DNA of 64,000 nt from Polyangium mundeleinium (GCF_028369105.1 NZ_JAQNDO010000001.1:7658501-7722500); one strand, 5' to 3'; positions 52,086-63,226 are shown, counted from the first letter of the stretch. Program-made: numbers and translations. The notes: generated by a model not told the origin, from the letters alone.

Positions 52086-52757
52086 GTGCACCGAAAGGTT
52101 CCACGCCACGCAAGTACGCTCGGATGCGTGACGCTCGTCGTCGCGCTCGCAGGCGAGGCGCGCGGGCAATCCGACGAAGCGACGAGCTGGGCAACGAAGC
52201 AAGCCGCGGAGCTCGTGCGGCAAGGCGAGGCGCACGCGGCGCGAGGGGACGGCGCAGCCGCGACGCGACGGCTGCTCGAAGCGATCTCGTTCGATCCCAC
52301 GTACGGGCCGGCTTACCTCGCGCTCGCGGCGCGACACGAGGCCACGGGGGACGTGGTGGAGGCGGAGCGGGTGTACACGGCGGGGCTCGAGCGCGTGGCG
52401 GGCTTCGCAGAAGGACACGCGGCGCGAGGGAGTTTACGCAGGCGCCTCGGGAGGTTGCGCGAAGCCGCCGTGGACTTCGAGGCAGCGCTCTCGTTCGTCT
52501 CGGATCACAAGGCAGCGCTCGAAGGTCTGTATGCGACGTACGTGGCGCTCTCCGCGCTGCCGGCCGCACTCGCGACGAGCCGGCGGATGGAGGCGCTCGC
52601 GGAGGCGCGCGGCGACACAGCGGCGCACAAGGAAGCCCGAGCGCGCTCGCGGGCGCTCGTAGTGCTGCTCGCAGAGGTCGATCCGGTGACAGCGGGTGCG
52701 CGTGATCGTGGGCCTCTCCGCAGTGCGCTCGCGCGTCATGCGCGTCGGGGGCGATGA
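52086..52757 (+). CDS. Exported TPR-repeat protein
   Basis: About 223 residues from GTG 52086, chosen because it gives a signal peptide: HRKVPRHASTLGC, VTLVVALAGEARGQ. TPR-like helices follow: AAELVRQGEAHAARGDGAAATRRLLEAISFDP, AYLALAARHEATGDVVEAERVYTAGLE, GHAARGSLRRRLGRLREAAVDFEAAL. TPRs mediate protein contacts in the periplasm. It lies 55 bp upstream of the isoprenoid operon; cotranscription is possible but a role there is not evident. A longer GTG start at 52026 exists. Confidence 0.65.
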   Translation: MHRKVPRHASTLGCVTLVVALAGEARGQSDEATSWATKQAAELVRQGEAHAARGDGAAATRRLLEAISFDPTYGPAYLALAARHEATGDVVEAERVYTAGLERVAGFAEGHAARGSLRRRLGRLREAAVDFEAALSFVSDHKAALEGLYATYVALSALPAALATSRRMEALAEARGDTAAHKEARARSRALVVLLAEVDPVTAGARDRGPLRSALARHARRGR

Positions 52758-52812
52758 CGCGCCTGGCCCTCCATTGACCGACCCGGGTACGGCTCCTACG
52801 CTCGCGCGCCCT

Positions 52813-53913
52813 ATGAACCAAGGCATCTCCCCGACGACGGCCGAGCCCGCCACGAACGGGAACGCGTTCCTCGCGCTGCTCACGCAGATCAAGCCCGAGA
52901 TCGAGCGCCGCATCGCCGCGCGGTTCGACGAGAAGATCACGCGGGCGCGCTCGTACGGGCCTGCGATCGCCGCGATGCTCGAAGCGGCGCGGGATCTCTC
53001 CCTGCGGGGCGGCAAACGCGTGCGCGCAGGGCTCATCGCCGCCGGTTGGATCGCCGCCGGAGGCGAAGGCGCGCTCGAACCGGCGATCAACGCCGGCGTC
53101 GCGTTCGAGCTCCTGCAGAGTTACCTGCTCATCCAGGACGACTGGATGGACGGGGACCCGACGCGGCGCGGCGGTCCGAGCGTACATGCGGCGCTCGCCA
53201 AGGAGCTCGGCGGCGAGCACATCGGCGCCACGTCGGCGATCCTCGCGAGCGACATGACGTGGGGGCTCGCGGTGGAGACGCTCGTGTCGATCGCGGGGCT
53301 GCCGGCCGAGCGGCGGCTCCAGGTGCTGCAGGTGTTCATGCGGATCCATGAGGACGTGGTGCTCGGCCAGCAGATCGACGTGCTCGGCAAGGCCGAGGAC
53401 GTCGAGGCGATGCACGATCTGAAGACCGGGAGCTACACGATGCGCGGGCCGCTCAGCATCGGGGCGGCGCTCGCGGGCGGATCGCCGGAGCTCCACGCAG
53501 CGCTCGCGCGGTTCGCGGCGCCGCTCGGCATCGCGTTCCAGCTCCGCGACGATCTAATCGGGACCTTCGGGGATCACGCGGAGACGGGCAAGCCGGTGGG
53601 GAACGACATCGTCGCAGGCAAACGCACGTCACTCGTGGCCGAAGCCGATCGGCTGGCGAACGAGGACGAGCGGCGCGCGCTCGCGGGGGCGCACGGGCGA
53701 GCGGACGCGGACGCGGCGGCAATCGCGGCGGCGACGCGGGCGCTCGTGACGTCGGGCGCGCGCCGGGCCGTGGAAGAGCGGCAGCGGTCGCTCTGCGACG
53801 CCGCGGCGAAGGAGGTCGCGTCGATGCCGGTGTCGGCCGGGGCGCGTGCGATCCTCGCCGGCGTGGTGGAGGCACTCCGGGTTCGTCCCGCCAGGTCGGA
53901 GGCGTGCTCGTGA
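52813..53913 (+). CDS. Polyprenyl (isoprenyl) diphosphate synthase
   Basis: A 366-residue all-helical prenyltransferase from ATG 52813. It has GGKRVRAGL (about 65), the first Asp-rich motif LIQDDWMDGD (about 110), and the second one FQLRDDLIGTFGD (about 240) where the last Asp is Gly. It joins isopentenyl diphosphate units to allylic diphosphates with Mg2+. Chain length (geranyl to geranylgeranyl) is not certain. The position in front of the mevalonate genes, with a GTGA overlap to the kinase gene, ties supply to use of isopentenyl diphosphate. Confidence 0.9.
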   Translation: MNQGISPTTAEPATNGNAFLALLTQIKPEIERRIAARFDEKITRARSYGPAIAAMLEAARDLSLRGGKRVRAGLIAAGWIAAGGEGALEPAINAGVAFELLQSYLLIQDDWMDGDPTRRGGPSVHAALAKELGGEHIGATSAILASDMTWGLAVETLVSIAGLPAERRLQVLQVFMRIHEDVVLGQQIDVLGKAEDVEAMHDLKTGSYTMRGPLSIGAALAGGSPELHAALARFAAPLGIAFQLRDDLIGTFGDHAETGKPVGNDIVAGKRTSLVAEADRLANEDERRALAGAHGRADADAAAIAAATRALVTSGARRAVEERQRSLCDAAAKEVASMPVSAGARAILAGVVEALRVRPARSEACS

Positions 53914-54947
53914 CGGGCCAGGCGAGCGCCGAGGGCGCCGCGTCGGGGAAGGTGATCCTGTTCGGCGAGCACGCGGTCGTGTACGGGTCGCCCGCGATCG
54001 CAGCCGGCCTCGATCGCGGAGCGCGCGCCATCGTGACGCGTCTGCCGAGTGGGCCGAGCACGCTCCAGCTCGGAGGCGGCACGGTCGTCGCAGATGATTC
54101 GTCGTCAAACGATCTCGGGCGAGCGTTCTCGGCGCTCTTGAAGGTCGCCCCCGCGATTCCGCCCGTACACGTGGAGGCGCGCTGCGAGCTGCCGCCGGGC
54201 GGAGGGCTCGGCAGCTCGGCGGCGCTGGCCGTTTCGATCGCGCGCGCGGCGGAGGTGCTCGCACGCAGCGGCGAGGCCGGCCCCGAGGAAGACGCAGCGA
54301 TCGAGGCTCGTGTGCTTTCGCGCGCGGCCGCGTGGGAGCGGATCTTTCACGGCAACCCTTCGGGCATCGACGCGACGGCGGCGGCCCGAGGCGGGATCTT
54401 TCGGTTCACGCGCGCGGAGGGCGCACGGCCGATCACGCCGCGCCACGACCTCGTTTTGTGCGTTGGATCCACGGGGCACCCGTCGTCGACGCGGACGACG
54501 GTCGAGCTCATCGCCTCGCAACACGCGAAGGATCCCGTGCTGGTGAAGCGATCGATCGACGCGATCACGTCGATCGTGGGTAACGCGGTGCTCGCCATCG
54601 AGGCCGGCGACATGCGCGCGCTCGGCGATCTCATGAACATGAACCAGCTCGTGCTCTCCGGTCTGTTCGTCTCGACGAGCGAGCTCGAGGAGCTCTGCGC
54701 GCTCGCGCGCTCCGCGGGCGCGCTCGGCGCGAAGCTCACGGGCGGCGGCGGAGGCGGGTGCGTGATCGCGCTCGTGCCGCCCTCGTTCCGGAGCGATGGC
54801 ACGAGAGACGAAGCGCGCGAGGCCGAGAGCGCCGCGCGGATCCTCGACGCCTGGCGAAGCGCCGAGGGCCACTACGAAGGTTTTTGTGCGCGCATCGGCG
54901 CGGGCGGGCGCTCGGAGACGCCGGGCGCCGAAGGAGGTTTGTCTTGA
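53910..54947 (+). CDS. mvk: Mevalonate kinase
   Basis: A 345-residue GHMP kinase starting at GTG 53910, which overlaps the stop of the synthase gene. Motif 1 is KVILFGEHAVVYGSPAIA, motif 2 (ATP loop) ELPPGGGLGSSAALAVSIA, NPSGIDATAAARGG carries the catalytic Asp, and motif 3 is KLTGGGGGGCVIAL. It phosphorylates mevalonate with ATP. A good ribosome binding site (AAGGAGG) near its end serves the next gene, which starts at TTG and overlaps by 4 bp. Confidence 0.92.
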   Translation: MTGQASAEGAASGKVILFGEHAVVYGSPAIAAGLDRGARAIVTRLPSGPSTLQLGGGTVVADDSSSNDLGRAFSALLKVAPAIPPVHVEARCELPPGGGLGSSAALAVSIARAAEVLARSGEAGPEEDAAIEARVLSRAAAWERIFHGNPSGIDATAAARGGIFRFTRAEGARPITPRHDLVLCVGSTGHPSSTRTTVELIASQHAKDPVLVKRSIDAITSIVGNAVLAIEAGDMRALGDLMNMNQLVLSGLFVSTSELEELCALARSAGALGAKLTGGGGGGCVIALVPPSFRSDGTRDEAREAESAARILDAWRSAEGHYEGFCARIGAGGRSETPGAEGGLS

Positions 54948-55933
54948 CGATTCGCGCGGCGAAAGCAACGGCGCATCCGAACATCGCGCTGGCGAAATAC
55001 TGGGGCAAACGCGCGGACGGCGTGAACCAACCCGCGGTCCCGAGCCTCTCGGTGACGCTCGCGGGCATGGCCACGACGACGACCGTGGCCTTCGATCCGG
55101 CGCTCACGGAGGACACGTTCCTGCTCGGCGGCGCGCCGGCCGACGAGATCGCGCGGGGTCGCGTGATCAAACTCCTCGATCGGGTGCGTCGTGCGGCGGG
55201 GATCTCGGCACGGGCGCGCGTCGAGAGCGGCAACGATTTCCCCACGGCCTCGGGGCTCGCGTCGAGCGCGTCGGGCTTCTCGGCGCTCGCGCTCGCGGCG
55301 CTCAGCGCGGCGGGGCTCGACACGGATCCGACGCTGGTGAGTGATCTCGCGCGGCGGATCTCGGTCTCCGCGGCGCGCTCGGCGTTCGGCGGGTTCGTGG
55401 AGCTGCCGGTGGGGAGCCCCGGCGAGGGTGATCTCGCGGCGATCCCGATCGCGCCGCCGGAGCACCTGGCGCTGCGTGTCGTCGTGGCCGTGACGCGGGA
55501 AGGCCCGAAGGCCGTGGGATCGACGGACGGCATGGAGCACACGGTTCGTACGAGTCCGTACTTTCCGGCGTGGGTTGCGTCCGCGCCTGCGCTCTGCGCC
55601 CGCGTGCGCGAAGCGATCTTGCGGCGGGATCTCGAAGCGCTCGGCGTTGCGGCCGAGGAGAGCGCGCTCGCCATGCACGCGACCAGCATCGCGGCGCGGC
55701 CGGGGCTGCTCTACTGGACCGGCGGCACGGTGGAGGCGCTCGAAGAGGTGCGCAGGCTCCGCGCGAGTGGGCTGCTCGCGTACGCGACGATCGACGCAGG
55801 TCCTCACGTAAAGGTTCTGACGACGCCGGAGGACGAGCCGCGCGTGACGGCCGCACTCGCCGAGGTGCCGGGCGTCAAACGAACGATCGTTGCGTCGCCC
55901 GGTGAGGGCGCGCGGCTCCTGGATCGAACGTGA
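54944..55933 (+). CDS. mvaD: Diphosphomevalonate decarboxylase
   Basis: A 329-residue GHMP-fold enzyme. The start is TTG 54944, inside the TTGA overlap with the kinase stop, with AAGGAGG 8 bases upstream. It has HPNIALAKYWGKRADGVNQP (about 10), NDFPTASGLASSASGFSALALA (about 95), SAARSAFGGF and DAGPHVKVL (about 290, with the catalytic Asp). It makes isopentenyl diphosphate from mevalonate 5-diphosphate with ATP and loss of CO2. It ends in a GTGA overlap with the next gene. Confidence 0.93.
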   Translation: MTIRAAKATAHPNIALAKYWGKRADGVNQPAVPSLSVTLAGMATTTTVAFDPALTEDTFLLGGAPADEIARGRVIKLLDRVRRAAGISARARVESGNDFPTASGLASSASGFSALALAALSAAGLDTDPTLVSDLARRISVSAARSAFGGFVELPVGSPGEGDLAAIPIAPPEHLALRVVVAVTREGPKAVGSTDGMEHTVRTSPYFPAWVASAPALCARVREAILRRDLEALGVAAEESALAMHATSIAARPGLLYWTGGTVEALEEVRRLRASGLLAYATIDAGPHVKVLTTPEDEPRVTAALAEVPGVKRTIVASPGEGARLLDRT

Positions 55934-56838
55934 TCACGCGAGCGCCGGGCAAGATCGTCGTCTCGGGGGCGTATGCCGTCCTCGAAGGAGCGCCCGCGCT
56001 CGTCGCGGCCGTCGATCGGTACGTGGTGGCAGACGCGAGCCGCACGAGCGAGCTCGTGACGGAGGAGGTCCGCGCGGCGATCGACGCAGGCATCCTCGAT
56101 CATGCGCCCGCGTTCGACGCGTCGGCCCTGCGCGCGCCGATGCCCGACGGCACGACACGCAAGCTCGGGCTCGGATCGAGCGCGGCGATCACGGTCGCTT
56201 CGATCGGCGCGGTGCTCGCGGCGACGATCGGGGACGAGGTCGCGCTGCGGCGCGCCGTCTTCCCGCTCGCGCTCGCCGCGCACCGAAAAGCCCAACCGCG
56301 CGGCAGCGGCATCGACGTCGCTTCGAGCGTGTTTGGTGGGATCGTGGCGTGCCGGCTCGCGCCTGAAGGTGCGCTCGACTTCGTGCCGTTCACGCTGCCC
56401 AAAGGCGTCGTTCTCGAGGTCTTCGCGTGCCCCACGGCAGCCTCGACGAGCGCGCTCGTCGAGAAGGTCCAGGGCCTTCGCGCGACGGATCCGGCGACGT
56501 ACCGGCGCCTGCTCGACGAGCTCACGGACGGCGCGCAGGCCGCCCTCGAAGCGCAAGACGCCGCTGGCTTCGTGCAAGCGATCACGGCGCAGCTCGACGC
56601 CCTCGCGGAGCTCGGTCGCGCTGCCGGCGCTCCCATCGTGGTGGACGACGTGGCCGAGCTCCGCCCGTTCGCGCGGGCCGAAGGCGCGAGCTTCGGCCCG
56701 AGCGGCGCCGGCGGCGGCGACATCGCCCTCTGGATCGGACGGGCGCCCTCGTCCGCAGCCTTCCGCGCGCGCGCAGCCGCACGAAGCCTCGAACCCCTCG
56801 ACACGCGCATCGGCCCCCCGGGGCTCTCCGTCGGTTGA
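55930..56838 (+). CDS. Phosphomevalonate kinase
   Basis: A 302-residue GHMP kinase starting at GTG 55930, overlapping the mvaD stop. APGKIVVSGAYAVLEGAPALV opens it, with the ATP loop KLGLGSSAAITVASI and FGPSGAGGGDIALWIG at the end. The pattern fits the bacterial phosphomevalonate kinase family (ERG8-like) better than mevalonate or homoserine kinase. It phosphorylates mevalonate 5-phosphate. With its neighbours this completes the three-kinase set. Confidence 0.88.
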   Translation: MITRAPGKIVVSGAYAVLEGAPALVAAVDRYVVADASRTSELVTEEVRAAIDAGILDHAPAFDASALRAPMPDGTTRKLGLGSSAAITVASIGAVLAATIGDEVALRRAVFPLALAAHRKAQPRGSGIDVASSVFGGIVACRLAPEGALDFVPFTLPKGVVLEVFACPTAASTSALVEKVQGLRATDPATYRRLLDELTDGAQAALEAQDAAGFVQAITAQLDALAELGRAAGAPIVVDDVAELRPFARAEGASFGPSGAGGGDIALWIGRAPSSAAFRARAAARSLEPLDTRIGPPGLSVG

Positions 56839-56956
56839 ACGACCCGAGCGGGCCGTCGCGACCTCCCCCACCGATCCTCCCGCGCCTCATCACCCTCGCT
56901 GCGCCGAGTCTCCACGGAACATGCGCATGGAGGCGCGTTATCCCTTCCGAGCGACC

Positions 56957-58210
<1,254 letters not shown>

Positions 58211-58245
58211 TTCGCGCCGACGCGCGGATCTCGAGGTGCCCTCGC

Positions 58246-59334
58246 ATGACCGCGCCCCGCTTCGCTCACCTGCTCCGCCCCGAGCTCGCGGACCTCGCCG
58301 CGTACGTCCCGCACACGGGCGACTACGAGATCCGGCTCGACGGCAACGAGGCCCCGCCGCTGCTGTCTTCGAACGCGCGCGCCGGCGTGGCGCAGGCGCT
58401 CGCGGCGGGCGGTCTCGAGCGATATCCCGATCCACGGGCGACCGAGCTGCGCGAGATGATCGCCGCGCACGTGGGCGCCACGCCGGACGAGATCCTCGTT
58501 GGCGCAGGCTCCGACGAGGTGATCGCGCTTCTGCTCACCACGCTCTCGCAACCTCGCGCGGGCGCCGACGCGGCGACGGTCCTCACGCCGTCGCCCACGT
58601 TCGTCATGTACCGGCTCAGCGCGGCAGCGCGCGGCATCCGCGTCCTCGAGGTGCCGCTCGACGAGCGCTGGGATCTCGACGTCGCGCAGATGCGCGCGGC
58701 GATCGAGGCCGGAACGCCGAACATCGTGTTCCTCGCGACGCCGAACAACCCGACCGGAAACCGCATGTCGGAGGATCGGATCCGCGCCGTGATCGAGGCT
58801 GCCGAAGGCGCGCTCGTCGTGCTCGACGAGGCCTACGTCGCATTCGCGCCCGCGAGCATCGCGCACCTCCGCCACGTGTACCCGAACGTCGCGATGCTCG
58901 GCACGATCTCCAAGATTGGATTCGCGGCGCTGCGGATCGGCTGGCTCGTGGGGCCTGTCGAGCTTGTCCGCGAGGTCGACAAGGTGCGCCAGCCCTACAA
59001 CCTCCCCGCGCCCTCGCAGCGCGCCGCCACGTTCGTCCTGCGCGAGCTCCGCGCCGAGATCGATCACGTCGTCGCGCACATCGTCGGGGAGCGCGAACGG
59101 ATCGGGCGGGAGCTCAGACGGATCGGCTTCGGGGTTGCGCCAAGCGACGCGAATTTCCTTTGGGTTGAAACGATGCGGCCGGCGAAGGACGTCTTCGAGG
59201 GGCTCGCGGCGACCAAGATCCTCGTGCGGAGTTTTCACGCGCGCGGCGGGCGCCTCGCGAACCGGCTGCGCATCACGATCGGCACCCGCGAAGAGAACGA
59301 CAGGTTGCTCGAAGCGATCGCGAGGTTGACATGA
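58246..59334 (+). CDS. hisC: Histidinol-phosphate aminotransferase
   Basis: A 362-residue fold-type I PLP aminotransferase. YEIRLDGNEAPP opens it, followed by VGAGSDEVIALLLTTL, FLATPNNPTGN, VVLDEAYVAF and the PLP lysine in GTISKIGFAALRIGW (about 225). It performs a late step of histidine synthesis; some HisC-like proteins act on aromatic amino acids. It lies downstream of HMG-CoA reductase and overlaps the next gene by 4 bp (ATGA). No other his gene is nearby. Confidence 0.9.
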   Translation: MTAPRFAHLLRPELADLAAYVPHTGDYEIRLDGNEAPPLLSSNARAGVAQALAAGGLERYPDPRATELREMIAAHVGATPDEILVGAGSDEVIALLLTTLSQPRAGADAATVLTPSPTFVMYRLSAAARGIRVLEVPLDERWDLDVAQMRAAIEAGTPNIVFLATPNNPTGNRMSEDRIRAVIEAAEGALVVLDEAYVAFAPASIAHLRHVYPNVAMLGTISKIGFAALRIGWLVGPVELVREVDKVRQPYNLPAPSQRAATFVLRELRAEIDHVVAHIVGERERIGRELRRIGFGVAPSDANFLWVETMRPAKDVFEGLAATKILVRSFHARGGRLANRLRITIGTREENDRLLEAIARLT

Positions 59335-60476
59335 TCCGACGCCGCGGCTCGGCAGCGATCCTCGCCGCCGCGATCACGTTGCTCGGCCTCGCGGCGGGTT
59401 GCGGGGATCCGACGGTGATCCGCGTGATCGACGGCGTGCCCACGCAGGGGCGGTTCATCTCGTACGAGGCGTACGCGTATTACGCGCGCGGCACGGAGGC
59501 CGAGGCGCACGGCGATCTGCCGCTCGCGATCATGCTCTACCGCGGCGCCGCGGAGAACGACGCGAAGAGCGTCGAGGTCTGGACGCGTCTCGGCGCGGCC
59601 TCGTGCGCGAGCCCCGACGCGCGCGCTCTCGCCGGAGAAGCCTTCACCCGCGCCGAGGAGCTCGACCCGACGTACGAGCCCCTCGCCCGCGCACGCGCGC
59701 GCTGCGCGGCCGACACGGGGCACCTCGCCGAGGCGCTGAAGCACGCCGCACACGCCGTCGCGCTCGATCCCGGACAGGACGAGGCGGTCCTGCTCTACGC
59801 CTCGCTGCTCGAACGCGCGGGGCGCGCAGCGGACGCCGAACGCACGCTCGACGCGCTCGTCATCGAGCGGCCCACCTCCGTACAGGGATGGCTCGCTCGT
59901 TACGAGCTCGCGTTGCGCCTTCACGATGCGCTGACGGCCGAGCGAGCGGCGCGCGCTTTGCGCCAGCGAGCGCCTCGCCTCGCGACGCGCGTCGCAGCCG
60001 AGGTGCCAGCGCTCGCCCCGCTCGCCGAGGTCGACGCGGCACTCCGCGCCGGCGACCTCGACGCCGCGCGAAAGGCCGCGCGTCGCGCCCGCCTGCCCGC
60101 GCCGGAGCTCGCCGTGCGTGCCGCGGCGCTTGGCCTTCCGCGCCTCGCGCGTGATCAGGCCGAGCTCGTCCTCGGCGCCGATCCCTCGTCGAGCTCCGCG
60201 CGGATCGCGCTCGCCGTCGCCGCGGATCTCTCGGGCGACACGGCCCTGCTCGCGACCGCACTCGACGCCCCGAAGGACACGCCCACCGTGGCGCCCTCCT
60301 CGCTCGCGCGCCTGCTCTTCACCGACCTGCTCGGAAGGCGTGCGGGCCGCGACGCCGCGCGCGCCTTCGCCGGATCGGACCTCGTTTCCCGCGACGCACC
60401 CTCGCCCGATCCGCTGCTCGAAGCCGCTCGCAAGCGCGTGCGTGCACTGCTCGCGCCTTCGAGCAAGGGCGCGTAG
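59331..60476 (+). CDS. TPR-repeat lipoprotein
   Basis: A 381-residue lipoprotein overlapping hisC by 4 bp. The signal peptide AAILAAAITLLGLAAGC ends at Cys 24. TPR-like repeats run through most of the mature part (EAEAHGDLPLAIMLYRGAAENDAKS, FTRAEELDPTYEPLARARARC, EALKHAAHAVALDPGQDEAVL). Probably anchored to the outer membrane and part of an assembly or transport scaffold; partner unknown. The coupling to hisC seems fortuitous. Convergent with the next gene at a 2-bp gap. Confidence 0.75.
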   Translation: MIRRRGSAAILAAAITLLGLAAGCGDPTVIRVIDGVPTQGRFISYEAYAYYARGTEAEAHGDLPLAIMLYRGAAENDAKSVEVWTRLGAASCASPDARALAGEAFTRAEELDPTYEPLARARARCAADTGHLAEALKHAAHAVALDPGQDEAVLLYASLLERAGRAADAERTLDALVIERPTSVQGWLARYELALRLHDALTAERAARALRQRAPRLATRVAAEVPALAPLAEVDAALRAGDLDAARKAARRARLPAPELAVRAAALGLPRLARDQAELVLGADPSSSSARIALAVAADLSGDTALLATALDAPKDTPTVAPSSLARLLFTDLLGRRAGRDAARAFAGSDLVSRDAPSPDPLLEAARKRVRALLAPSSKGA

Positions 60477-60478
60477 CG

Positions 60479-61486
60479 CTACTTCTTTTCGACCTTCTCC
60501 GGAGGAGCTTTCTCGTCCGCGGCCTTCTTCTCGTCCGCGGCCTTCTTCTCGTCCGCGGCCCTCTTCTCCTCCGCCGCCTTTCGCCTCACCTCGGGATCAT
60601 CCTTCGTCGCGTCGTACTCGAGCGTCAGATCGAGCGTGTTGTCGCCTTCCTTCAGGGTGATCCGCTGCTCGACGACCTTGTCGATCGACGGGAGGAACGC
60701 GCTCACGCGCACCTCACCGCCGACGGGGACGCCGGGGATCTCGTATTGCCCGTCGAGGCCCGTAATCGCGTGGGTCGCGTAGGCGAGCACGTAGACGTCG
60801 GCCGTGAGGAACGGGTTCGGCAGCTCGTCGCGCAGCATGTAGTGCCCGGGCTCGAACGTGTAGAGCTTCACGGGCGAGCCCCCCGGCACGGCCACGAGCA
60901 CCGCCTTCTTCGGCGCGCCGTCGACGTACGGCATGTAGCTCTCGATCTTGTCGATGTTCGCGACCTCGATGCGTTGGCCGAACGTGAGCGCCATCGTGCG
61001 GCGCGAGAAGGCGCAGCCGTGGATGGTGATCTTCGCGGCCTCCTCGCGTGCCGGGACGAACCCCTTGTAGCCCGTCACCGCGACGAGCACGTCGGCCGCT
61101 GCGCCCTCGAGTCCGACGCGGAAGAGCTTCCCGTACGTCGCCGAGGCCTCGCCGCACTTGCCCGCGGGGAACTTGAAGCTCGTCGCAGGCGGCGCATCGC
61201 CTTTGATGCGCACCGTGCCGCGCACCGTGGCCTTGGGGCCCTCATACGGTGCATCGTTCTTCGGGTTCACGACCTTCGCGATGTCCGCGTCGGAGCGACC
61301 GATGCCGTTCGGGATCGGCCCCTTCAGCGCAGGCGCCGCCGAAGCCTGCGGCGCAGCGGATCCCGGCGTCGCTTGCTGGCTGGTCGTCGGCTTCGCGTCG
61401 TTGGCCGTGGGCGCGGCGCCGTTCTGGCAGCCCAGCGCAGCGAGGCACGGGACCACGAGGAGCCAGGCCATCGAAGTTCGGTTCAT
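60479..61486 (-). CDS. Lipoprotein with cupredoxin-like and regulatory-like beta domains
   Basis: About 335 residues from ATG 61486. The signal peptide MAWLLVVPCLAALGC ends in a lipobox. After an Ala/Thr/Pro linker, GTVRIKGDAPPATSF and KITIHGCAFSRRTMALTFGQRIEVANID resemble cupredoxin-like beta sandwiches, and VYVLAYATHAITGLDGQYEIPGVPVGGEVRVSAFLP a carboxypeptidase-regulatory-like domain. The copper-binding set is not clearly complete. A Lys/Glu/Ala-rich tail of AADEKK repeats ends it. It sits downstream of nuoN on the same strand with a 207-bp gap and may be separate. Confidence 0.72.
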   Translation of the reverse strand: MNRTSMAWLLVVPCLAALGCQNGAAPTANDAKPTTSQQATPGSAAPQASAAPALKGPIPNGIGRSDADIAKVVNPKNDAPYEGPKATVRGTVRIKGDAPPATSFKFPAGKCGEASATYGKLFRVGLEGAAADVLVAVTGYKGFVPAREEAAKITIHGCAFSRRTMALTFGQRIEVANIDKIESYMPYVDGAPKKAVLVAVPGGSPVKLYTFEPGHYMLRDELPNPFLTADVYVLAYATHAITGLDGQYEIPGVPVGGEVRVSAFLPSIDKVVEQRITLKEGDNTLDLTLEYDATKDDPEVRRKAAEEKRAADEKKAADEKKAADEKAPPEKVEKK

Positions 61487-61693
61487 CGCCCCGGGCGTGG
61501 GCAAGCCCTGCGCCGCGCTGGATCGCAGCCGTTTCGAGGGAGCCCGCCGCAAACCCTGCCAACTGAGTTGTCGGATCATGTCAACCTCGTTGCCATACCC
61601 CCGGCGACGCTGCAAAACAGCCGCCGCCGGGGCAAGGAACCTGTCTGAGGGAGGAAGCGAGGAGAGCGAAGGGAGCCCGAAGGCCCCGCGGTG

Positions 61694-63226
61694 TCAACGC
61701 GTGGCGAGGGCCGCCTCGACCGCGATCTGCAGCGACGTCGTCGGCCACAGGCCGAGCACGAGCACGAGGACGCCAGCCACGACGAGCGCCGTCGCGACGT
61801 ACCCCGAGCGCATCGGCTTCGCGATGGGCGCACCAGGCGCGGGCTCGCGCATGTACATGTAGACCATCACGCGCAGGTAGTAGTACGCGGAGATCACGCT
61901 GTTCAGCAGCAGGATGACCGCGAGCGGGTAGAGCCCGGCGCCGATCGACGCCTTGACGATGTAGAGCTTGCCGAAGAAGCCCGCCGTCGGCGGCACGCCC
62001 GCGAGCGAGAGCAGGAAGAGCGAGAACGCGAAGCCCGCGGCCGGGTGCCGCTTGCCCACGCCCGCGAGATCCTCGTAGCTCACCGCCTCCGCGCCGCGGC
62101 TGCCCATCAGGATGAGCGCGCCGAACGCGCCGACGGTCGAGACGGTGTACGTGAGCAGGTAGAACATCACGCTGCCCTGCGCATCGCCGCCCGCGCGCAT
62201 CGTCGCGACGACACCCACGAGCACGTACCCCGCATGCGCGATGCTCGAGTACGCGAGCATGCGCTTCACCGACTCCTGCTGGCCCGCGACGAGGTTCGCC
62301 ACCGTCATCGTGAGCACCGCGAGCAGCGCGACGACCGGAGGCCAGCCCGCCGCCCACGACTCGAGCCCGCCTTCGCCGAACCCGCCGATGAGCACGCGGA
62401 GCATCGTGGCGAACGCCGCGCACTTCACGGCCACGGCCATGTACGTCGTGGTCGGCGTCGGCGCGCCCTCGTAGGCGTCCGGCGTCCACATGTGGAACGG
62501 CACCGCGCTCACCTTGAACGCGAGACCTACGATGATGAGCACCGCCGCCGTGATCACGAGCGCGAAGTTCGGACCCTTGCCCGGCTGCGCGTTCGCGATC
62601 GCCTCGCGGATGCCCGCGAGATCCGTGTGCCCCGTCGCGCCGTAAAGCAACGCCCCGCCGTAGAGCAGGAGCGCGGCCGCGAACGACCCGAGCAGGAAGT
62701 ACTTCACCGCGGCCTCGGTGCTGCGCAGCGAGGCACGGCGGAAGCCGACCATCGCGTACACGCCGAGCGACATCGTCTCGAGCCCGAGGAAGAGCGAGAG
62801 CAGATCCCCCGCCGCAGCGAGGATCATCGCGCCCACGGTCGAAAAGATGATGAGCGGGTAAAACTCGCCGCGATCGAGCCGATGCTCCGGCAGGTAGCCG
62901 CCCGCGAGCAGCGCCGCGAGCGCGCCGCCGAGGCAAAGCACGAACTCGAAGAACAGAGTGAAGCGGTCGACGATCACCCAGGGCGCGACCAACGACGCGC
63001 CCTCGAGCTTCTCGGGACCCACAAACCAGATCGCCGCGGCGAACACCGCGCCCGCGAGCAGCGTCACGGCCGTGCCGAGCGAGAGCTCCGACGAGGGACC
63101 CGCGTCCCTGTCGTCCGACGTCTCGTCGACGCGGCGCTTCGAGAACGCCTCCGCCACCATCAGGAGCAGGCCGCCGAGGCTGACGATGAGCAGCGGCGAC
63201 AGACCGAGGAAGAGCCCCGTATTCAC
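61694..63226 (-). CDS. nuoN: NADH-quinone oxidoreductase subunit N
   Basis: A 510-residue antiporter-like membrane subunit of Complex I with about 14 transmembrane segments. LLSLFLGLETMSLGVYAMVGFRR carries the conserved Glu. KVSAVPFHMWTPDAYEGAPTPTTTYMAVAVK holds a key Lys and the Pro-rich helix. RMLAYSSIAHAGYVLVG is also typical. It takes part in proton pumping. It overlaps nuoM by 4 bp (ATGA), the normal M-N order at the 3' end of nuo operons. Confidence 0.95.
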   Translation of the reverse strand: MNTGLFLGLSPLLIVSLGGLLLMVAEAFSKRRVDETSDDRDAGPSSELSLGTAVTLLAGAVFAAAIWFVGPEKLEGASLVAPWVIVDRFTLFFEFVLCLGGALAALLAGGYLPEHRLDRGEFYPLIIFSTVGAMILAAAGDLLSLFLGLETMSLGVYAMVGFRRASLRSTEAAVKYFLLGSFAAALLLYGGALLYGATGHTDLAGIREAIANAQPGKGPNFALVITAAVLIIVGLAFKVSAVPFHMWTPDAYEGAPTPTTTYMAVAVKCAAFATMLRVLIGGFGEGGLESWAAGWPPVVALLAVLTMTVANLVAGQQESVKRMLAYSSIAHAGYVLVGVVATMRAGGDAQGSVMFYLLTYTVSTVGAFGALILMGSRGAEAVSYEDLAGVGKRHPAAGFAFSLFLLSLAGVPPTAGFFGKLYIVKASIGAGLYPLAVILLLNSVISAYYYLRVMVYMYMREPAPGAPIAKPMRSGYVATALVVAGVLVLVLGLWPTTSLQIAVEAALATR